Source of the DNA: Alkalibacterium sp. 20
Lineage (GTDB): Bacteria > Bacillota > Bacilli > Lactobacillales > Carnobacteriaceae_A
Direction of reading: 5' to 3'
Assembly (NCBI RefSeq): GCF_001885615.1
Contig: NZ_LSRN01000100.1
Coordinates: forward strand, 1-64,000
DNA: 64,000 nucleotides
Positions 58,743-64,000 of the stretch are shown here, piece by piece (within the stretch, counting starts at the first letter, position 1; every line of letters begins with the position of its first letter). The notes beneath the pieces are model-generated. The model worked only from the letters and a program-made list of their open reading frames with translations. It had not been told where the DNA came from and did no database searches. The position numbers and the translations under genes were made by a program.

Positions 58743-60197
58743 TTATAAAATGGGAGAAAACAAGCGACTAACCTGCTGTTTAAATACTTCCCACTTCGAG
58801 TAGTTATCTATAATATCTTGAGTTAATAGATATGAACGCTTCAGGTCCTCATCAAAGAGTTGAACCTGTTTCTTTGCTAAAGAGCGATCATAGATAAAGG
58901 CATTTACTTCAAAATTAAGTTTGAAACTTCTAATATCAAAATTAGCTGTTCCCACAGACAATAATTCACCATCGATAACGATTGTTTTAGAGTGTAAGAA
59001 GCCATTATCATAGATGAAAACTTCAGCACCATAATGATGCAGATCTGCAGCATAACTAAGTGTCGCACGATAGATAAAAGGATGATCAGGTTTATTAGGA
59101 ATCATCAGCTTGACATGTATACCCGATAATAATGCTATCTTTAACGTTTCCATTAAAGCTTCATCTGGAATAAAATAAGGCGTTTGAATGTAGACTGACT
59201 CTTTAGCCATACTTATCATTTTAATGAAACCTTTTTTAATGGCATGCATTTCATTGTCGGGGCCACTGGAGACAATCTGCATATCGGTGGAGCCTTTATA
59301 AACTGAAAAAGGAAAATAATTCTCATCGTACTCAACAGTTGCCTTCTTTGCCGATGCGTTCCAATCCATCAAGAATCGTGTTTGCAACGTAAGTACCCCG
59401 TTCCCTTCAATTCTCAGATGAGTGTCGCGCCAGTAGCCCATTTCTTCGTATAATCCTAAGTAATCGTCTCCGACATTGAACCCACCAGTATATGCAATTT
59501 TTCCATCAATGACTACTATTTTTCTGTGATTTCTATAATTAAGACGTAAATTGATCAGGAAAAATTGTGAACCGAGAAAAGCTTCTGCCTGACCGCCATA
59601 GTCTCTTAACCGGTCAAAGAAATGCTTTCCTAACACCCTAGCACCAACAGGATCATAGAGCACTTTCACTTGAACCCCATGCTTGGCTCTTTCTTCAAGA
59701 GCATTTACAAGTTTTTTCCCTATCTCGTCTCCTCTGAAAATGTAATAAGTGACATGGATATGATGTTCAGCTTGACTGATATCTTCTAGCATCTGATCAA
59801 ATTTTTCTTTGCCGTCGTTGATTAGCTTGACTTTATTTCCTTTTGTTAATACAGCTTGATTACTTTCTAAAAATAAACGAATCAATTCAAACGTTTTATC
59901 TTGATACAATGATTCTGGAACATCTAAATTTTCTGATTCAATTAATTTTTTTTGTGATTCAACTAACTGGGTCATACCAATTCTCTCTTGGGATTGAATA
60001 TCAAATGTTTTTTCTTTGGAAATCTTTCGCCCTAAAAACAAATAAATAATAAATCCAAACCCCGGCAACATCGTGATAACTAATAACCAAGCCCATATCG
60101 CTGCAATATCTCTTTCTTTTTCTCTTAAAACAGTAAACACAGCTAATATTGAGTTAAGGAATATGACTATCCAAAAAAGTGTAGAAATAATATTCAT
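58743..60197 (-). CDS. cls: Cardiolipin synthase
   Basis: Condenses two phosphatidylglycerol molecules to cardiolipin and glycerol at the membrane. Two N-terminal membrane segments (about 3-24, 33-55) precede two phospholipase D domains with HKD motifs NYRNHRKIVVIDGKIAYTGG (about 220-239) and FLHSKTIVIDGELLSVGTAN (about 398-417). The 484-residue length is normal. It may be transcribed with thiT, 80 bp upstream. Confidence 0.95.
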   Translation of the reverse strand: MNIISTLFWIVIFLNSILAVFTVLREKERDIAAIWAWLLVITMLPGFGFIIYLFLGRKISKEKTFDIQSQERIGMTQLVESQKKLIESENLDVPESLYQDKTFELIRLFLESNQAVLTKGNKVKLINDGKEKFDQMLEDISQAEHHIHVTYYIFRGDEIGKKLVNALEERAKHGVQVKVLYDPVGARVLGKHFFDRLRDYGGQAEAFLGSQFFLINLRLNYRNHRKIVVIDGKIAYTGGFNVGDDYLGLYEEMGYWRDTHLRIEGNGVLTLQTRFLMDWNASAKKATVEYDENYFPFSVYKGSTDMQIVSSGPDNEMHAIKKGFIKMISMAKESVYIQTPYFIPDEALMETLKIALLSGIHVKLMIPNKPDHPFIYRATLSYAADLHHYGAEVFIYDNGFLHSKTIVIDGELLSVGTANFDIRSFKLNFEVNAFIYDRSLAKKQVQLFDEDLKRSYLLTQDIIDNYSKWEVFKQQVSRLFSPIL

Positions 60198-60277
60198 TTA
60201 TGACTCCTTCTAAATGCCTCTATTTAGTTCATTTTACATCAGCTCTATTGTTTTCTCTAATTATAATAACTCAAATG

Positions 60278-60844
60278 TTATTTTTTTTTAGGAAGAAAAA
60301 TAATTCGGGAATTTCTATACAACATCAACATAACTACCATAGTCACTAACGCAGTCACTATCATACTTAAACCATTCATTACAAGTGAAAACAAGAATGC
60401 ACTTAGCCCCCACAAAGCGTAATCTCCCCAGAATATCCACCCGGCAATAAAATGCCAAAAATAGCGACCCAAAGCACCCGTAAATACAGCAATCAATATA
60501 TAGAACTGAACCATTTTATAATTATTTAAAGAAATATTCTTAAGGATTTCTTTACTGTAAAATCCGGCTATGCCAACAAAAGCATAGGCCAATGTGTACT
60601 CTATAATAACTTGATAAATATTTAACATATAAACAGAACCAGTAACGAAATGTAACAGTCCCCACAAAAAACCAGCATAGAGTCCAGGCATAAGTCCTCG
60701 TCTTATAGCGTAAAAGGTTAGCGGAATCATCCCTAGAGAAACACTAAAAGATGAGCCTATGCCCGTAGGGATAAGTGACAGCACCATAGCTATCGTTGCA
60801 AATAAAGTTCCTTCTAAATATATACGCAATTTCTTATTTCGCAT
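60278..60844 (-). CDS. thiT: Thiamine ECF transporter substrate-binding subunit ThiT
   Basis: Membrane S-component for thiamine that works with the shared ECF module. The 188-residue protein has six hydrophobic segments and the family stretch SLGMIPLTFYAIRRGLMPGLYAGFLWGLLHF (residues 37-67). W and E residues of the thiamine site lie in the second half (YWHF and GWIFWGDYALWGL). I chose the ATG at 60844 behind AGGAGGAG; an in-frame start at 60868 would lie in the leader. A TPP riboswitch precedes it. Confidence 0.94.
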   Translation of the reverse strand: MRNKKLRIYLEGTLFATIAMVLSLIPTGIGSSFSVSLGMIPLTFYAIRRGLMPGLYAGFLWGLLHFVTGSVYMLNIYQVIIEYTLAYAFVGIAGFYSKEILKNISLNNYKMVQFYILIAVFTGALGRYFWHFIAGWIFWGDYALWGLSAFLFSLVMNGLSMIVTALVTMVVMLMLYRNSRIIFLPKKK

Positions 60845-60850
60845 AAAAAA

Positions 60851-60886
60851 TCTCCTCCTAAGTAACAAACTGAACTAGGGAGGAGA
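60851..60886 (-). promoter_or_regulatory. Shine-Dalgarno sequestering hairpin of thiT
   Basis: On the minus strand TCTCCTCC (60886-60879) is complementary to the binding site GGAGGAGA (60858-60851); two more pairs (TA/TA) extend the stem past a single bulge, with a loop of about 15-20 nt. This hides the ribosome-binding site and looks like the translational expression platform of the riboswitch. Confidence 0.7.
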
Positions 60887-60892
60887 GGTTGT

Positions 60893-60926
60893 TTGAACTA
60901 TGAGCATGGACACACTCATAGTTCAA
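60893..60926 (-). other. Perfect 12-bp hairpin in the thiT leader
   Basis: TTGAACTATGAG (60893-60904) with CTCATAGTTCAA (60915-60926), 10-nt loop. It lies between the TPP aptamer and the Shine-Dalgarno hairpin. The minus strand continues with ACAACC, so it is not an intrinsic terminator. Confidence 0.7.
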
Positions 60927-60940
60927 TATTTTCTCAAATG

Positions 60941-61031
60941 AGTACTCTTCCTACGCACGTGTGAACGTACAGGTTCAAAGGGTCTAAACTATTAGTTCAC
61001 TCTCAGCCAATCTGATTGACTCCCCTAGTAC
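60941..61031 (-). ncRNA. TPP riboswitch (THI element) of thiT
   Basis: On the minus strand the invariant blocks of the thi-box occur in order: CTAGGGGAGTC, GGCTGAGAGTGA, ACCCTTTGAACCTG and GCGTAGGAAGAGTAC. The end segments GTAC/GTAC close helix P1. TPP binding should lower thiT expression. Confidence 0.95.
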
Positions 61032-61059
61032 AGTATTATTATATTATTCTACAAGGTGC

Positions 61060-62742
61060 TTATCTTGTAAGACGTCTATTCTGATTTACTTCCATTATCA
61101 CAGGTAAGATAATTGGACGTCTTTTTGTTTTCTTGAACAAGTGACTGTTTAATGCTTCTCTTATATCGCGTTTTATCGAACCCCAATCAAAATCATTGTG
61201 CTTCAGGTTCTCATTAACAATATTTTTTACGATATCCGATGATTCATTTATTAAATCTTGGCTCTCTTTAACAAAGACAAATCCTCTAGTAACTATATGT
61301 GGATTTGAAACGATTTTTTGTTTTTTACGATCGATTGTCACAACCGCTACGAAAATCCCGTCTTCTGATAACAAACGTCTGTCTCGTAAAACGATATTTC
61401 CTATATCCCCAATGCCGATTCCATCAATCAAGGTATTATCAGCAGAGACTTGACCACTTTGAGTCATTTTATTTTTTTCATAACTCACTACATCTCCATT
61501 GCTTAAAATAAAGATGTTTTGATAAGGTATACCTGTTTCATGCGCTAAACTAGCATGAGCAGCTAACATTCTATATTCCCCTTGAATCGGTATAAAATAC
61601 GTTGGCTTCAGTAAATTGATCATTAATTGCAGATCATTAGGCGTTGCATGTCCAGATGCTTTTATGTTATCAGAAATATGCTTAACTGTAGCTTCTGCAC
61701 GGTAAATCAAGTTCTCAGTTTTAGCAACCATAACTTCCATTGCAGTTGAAGGACTTGTTGCAATAAAAACCAAATCGCCTTCTTTAATATTTACCTGAGG
61801 ATGATTACCGGTTGCCATACGATTAAGTGTTTTGATTGGTTCACCAGCGGCACCAGTTTCTAATACAAGAATTTCATCATCGTTATATTTGTCGATTTTA
61901 TCTACCGGCACAATTAAATTATCATCCGGCAAGGTTAGTTTATTTAATCTTAAAGCTGTTTCTAAAATAGCTTCTAAATTTTTACCCGTTATAAATACTT
62001 TACGATTAGAATGGTATGCTGCATTTAAAACCTGTTGAACACGTAAAATATTACTTGCTACGGCCGCAACGATTATACGACTACTTGTATTTTGGAAAGT
62101 ATCCAAGACTTCCTCCTGGACTTTTTTCTCAGAAACATTTTCAAAAGGACTTTCAGCTTCCCCTGAATCACTGAGCAAGGCAAGAACGCCTTCTTTACCC
62201 AAATCTGATATTTGAGATAAATCGCTTCTGTAAATATCTTGTGCACTTTGATCAAATTTAAAGTTACCCGTATAGACAATATTGCCCTCTTCAGTCTGCA
62301 CAGCAATGCCCATTGAGTCCGGGATCGTATGTGTTGTACGGAAAAACTTAACGATCGTGCCATTAAAATCAATTTCTGTTTTCTCATCAATAACATGAAA
62401 GTCATCAAACGAAGGTTTTAAATTCGAATTATTTACAAACAGTTTTGCTAACTCTATCGTCAATTCCGATCCAAAGACAGGCACTTCAAATAGATCCAAG
62501 AAATAAGGCAATGCTCCGATAGCATCTTCATGGCCGTGTGTCAAAAAGACACCCGCTATTCTATCTTTATTTTCTTCTAAATAACTGAAATCTGGAATGA
62601 CAGCATCAATACCAAAGAGTTCGTCTTCCGGGTATATGAGCCCACAATCAAGGACAAAAATGTCCTCTCCCGATTCCACTACATACAAATTCTTACCATT
62701 TTCTCTTACTCCTCCAAGAGGAATAATTTTAATATTACTCAC
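61060..62742 (-). CDS. rnjB: Ribonuclease J2
   Basis: Metallo-beta-lactamase/beta-CASP exo-endoribonuclease that forms a complex with RNase J1 in mRNA decay. The 560-residue protein starts with KIIPLGGVRENGKNLYVVES. The metal motif reads HGHEDAIG (H69, H71, D73), with A74 where RNase J1 has histidine, the hallmark of the Lactobacillales J2 paralogue; J2 has weak activity by itself. The beta-CASP domain (about 210-330) and C-terminal domain are present. It starts with GTG at 62742 behind GAGGTG. Confidence 0.92.
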   Translation of the reverse strand: MSNIKIIPLGGVRENGKNLYVVESGEDIFVLDCGLIYPEDELFGIDAVIPDFSYLEENKDRIAGVFLTHGHEDAIGALPYFLDLFEVPVFGSELTIELAKLFVNNSNLKPSFDDFHVIDEKTEIDFNGTIVKFFRTTHTIPDSMGIAVQTEEGNIVYTGNFKFDQSAQDIYRSDLSQISDLGKEGVLALLSDSGEAESPFENVSEKKVQEEVLDTFQNTSSRIIVAAVASNILRVQQVLNAAYHSNRKVFITGKNLEAILETALRLNKLTLPDDNLIVPVDKIDKYNDDEILVLETGAAGEPIKTLNRMATGNHPQVNIKEGDLVFIATSPSTAMEVMVAKTENLIYRAEATVKHISDNIKASGHATPNDLQLMINLLKPTYFIPIQGEYRMLAAHASLAHETGIPYQNIFILSNGDVVSYEKNKMTQSGQVSADNTLIDGIGIGDIGNIVLRDRRLLSEDGIFVAVVTIDRKKQKIVSNPHIVTRGFVFVKESQDLINESSDIVKNIVNENLKHNDFDWGSIKRDIREALNSHLFKKTKRRPIILPVIMEVNQNRRLTR

Positions 62743-63062
62743 TATTTTCCACCTCTAAATGAGCTTTTCAGCTCTTATTATTTTATAGTTTTTTTCACCT
62801 ATGTGTTATCCGTTCGTTAACAATCGTACATAAAGTATAGCACAGATTTGGCGATTTTCATACTCTGAGACTATCGCGGTCATTTCACCTTTTTTTTATA
62901 ATTATCAGCAATTCAAATTCTAAAGTTCTAAATAGTCACAACTTATTGAGTTTGATCTCAAAACAGTCTCGATTTTTGATAGAATAAAGAGCATAATAAA
63001 ATAAATTGAAAATCATTTAGAAATTATTTTTCTATTTTTTTATATAAAGGAGAACGAAATCC
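62743..63062. other. 320-bp divergent region rnjB/birA
   Basis: No gene seen. It has an extended -10 for rnjB on the minus strand (TGC-TATACT, TATACT at 62839-62834), a 5-bp leader hairpin GAGCT/AGCTC (62762-62775) just upstream of the rnjB binding site, and AT-rich sequence before birA with no clear -35. The rest is unremarkable. Confidence 0.5.
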
Positions 63063-64000
63063 ATGTCTTTATCACAGGAAATCATTGATGAACTTTCATT
63101 AGCTTATCCGGAAAAGATAACTTATACTCGACTAATTAAAAAGACTGAAACTGGAAAAGAAACGCTTCAACAGGCTTTAAACGAATTAGCTATCAATAAC
63201 TACCCGATTTGTTCAAATGGCAATGAAATAGGCTTATCCTATTCTTTGCTGTCTATAATAGCAATCCAAGAACTGTTGAACACCCAATTTATCGGACGAC
63301 ATTTACGTCTTCACCCTTCGCTAAAGTCAACAAACGATTATGCTAAAGAATATCTTGCTGATCTTGAAAACGGAGAGGTAATCCTTGCTCACGAACAAAC
63401 GACTGGGAAAGGACGATTAGGGAGAGGATGGTCGTCACCTGTCGGAAAAAGTATCTCTATGTCTATAGCGTTAAAACCCACTACACAATTCAAGGATATT
63501 TCTTTACTTACTCAATTAACTGCTGCCACTCTCGTTGATGCTTTAGAAGAATGGATCGATGTGAAAATTAAATGGCCGAATGACATAATTTTGAATAAAA
63601 AAAAGATTGCTGGGATATTAATAGAAACAGAATTCTGGGGTGGCACCTTAAAAGGAATCATTATAGGCATTGGCATCAATACTAATCTGGAACAAAAAGA
63701 TATTCCAGAAGAATTACAAAACAAAGCAACTTCTATAAAAGAGTATACAAAAAAAGAAGTTGACCCTAATATACTGCTTGCCCGCTTCTTCACTTCTTTT
63801 GAACGTTATTATAAAGACTTTTTAACCTCTCAGCTTTCGGATCCTTTTCTATCTGTCTGTCGTGATCATTCTATTCTCCTTGGTAATGACTTCTGGATAA
63901 TCAACAAGGAGAATAAAAGAAAGGCGCTCATTCAGGATATTGCCCCCTCGGGAGGTCTCGTTGTAAAGTATCGTGATACTAACCAAACAGACATCATTAC
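63063..64000 (+). CDS. birA: Biotin--[acetyl-CoA-carboxylase] ligase BirA, cut by the window end
   Basis: Attaches biotin to carboxylase and, with its N-terminal winged helix (about 1-60), may repress biotin genes. The 312 visible residues include the biotinoyl-AMP loop GKGRLGRGW (about 118-126), IKWPNDI (about 169-175), KKIAGILIET (about 179-188) and IIGIGINTN (about 200-208). The frame is still open at 64000, so the last residues are missing. The HTH is divergent. AAAGGAG precedes the ATG at 63063. No biotin or acc genes are in the window. Confidence 0.93.
   Translation, partial: MSLSQEIIDELSLAYPEKITYTRLIKKTETGKETLQQALNELAINNYPICSNGNEIGLSYSLLSIIAIQELLNTQFIGRHLRLHPSLKSTNDYAKEYLADLENGEVILAHEQTTGKGRLGRGWSSPVGKSISMSIALKPTTQFKDISLLTQLTAATLVDALEEWIDVKIKWPNDIILNKKKIAGILIETEFWGGTLKGIIIGIGINTNLEQKDIPEELQNKATSIKEYTKKEVDPNILLARFFTSFERYYKDFLTSQLSDPFLSVCRDHSILLGNDFWIINKENKRKALIQDIAPSGGLVVKYRDTNQTDII

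Noticed and set aside
60893-60926. Intrinsic terminator in the thiT leader
   Set aside because: The 12-bp stem is followed by ACAACC, not a U-run.

Overview
The window looks like a chromosomal segment of a low-GC Gram-positive bacterium of the order Lactobacillales, most likely Carnobacteriaceae (an Alkalibacterium or Marinilactibacillus type). Reasons: low GC throughout, Bacillota housekeeping genes in Bacillus-like order, no sporulation genes at the places where Bacillus keeps them, an Enterococcus-type Na+ V-ATPase operon (ntpFIKECGABD), an RNase J2 with the Lactobacillales active-site change, a lactococcal-order oppDFBCA operon, ECF vitamin transporters instead of biosynthesis, and acid-rich extracytoplasmic linkers in OppA and PrkC that suit a salt- or alkali-adapted cell. 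The genus is an inference from gene content. I see no rRNA, tRNA, insertion sequence, prophage or CRISPR array.

Layout. Nearly everything is on the minus strand; only a HAD phosphatase, rpmB, a small SOS-box gene and birA (cut by the right edge) are on plus. 1-12.2 kb: ribU behind an FMN riboswitch, then, reading upstream, resE-resD, rluB, scpB-scpA, ribT, lysA, punA, deoB, xerD, fur, cvfB. 12.3-18.9 kb: pyk, a structured 320-bp gap, pfkA, dnaE. 19-28.3 kb: an Fe-S assembly protein, the HAD phosphatase, an FtsX-type ABC pair and the oligopeptide operon. 28.4-46.7 kb: acpP, plsX, recG, fakA, asp23, rpmB, thiN, rpe, rsgA, prkC, prpC, rsmB, fmt, priA, coaBC, rpoZ, gmk. 46.8-57 kb: a patatin-like lipase and the nine-gene V-ATPase operon. 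57-64 kb: a DegV (FakB-like) protein, an SOS-box gene, cls, thiT behind a TPP riboswitch, rnjB and birA.

How the parts fit. FakA and the DegV protein can feed scavenged fatty acids into PlsX/AcpP lipid synthesis, and Cls makes cardiolipin. ThiT imports thiamine and ThiN converts it to TPP, the ligand of the thiT riboswitch. RibU imports riboflavin; only ribT remains at the locus where Bacillus has its riboflavin operon. PrkC/PrpC and ResDE are the signalling systems. The ntp operon should pump Na+, judged from the conserved Na+ ligands in NtpK.

The window is mainly conserved core genome and I found no convincing new multi-gene system. The points most worth a second look are the structured element between pfkA and pyk, prpC apparently starting at CTG, the small LexA-box gene with a fully formed promoter, the stem-loop after ntpK, and the shadowed ribosome-binding site in the thiT leader.
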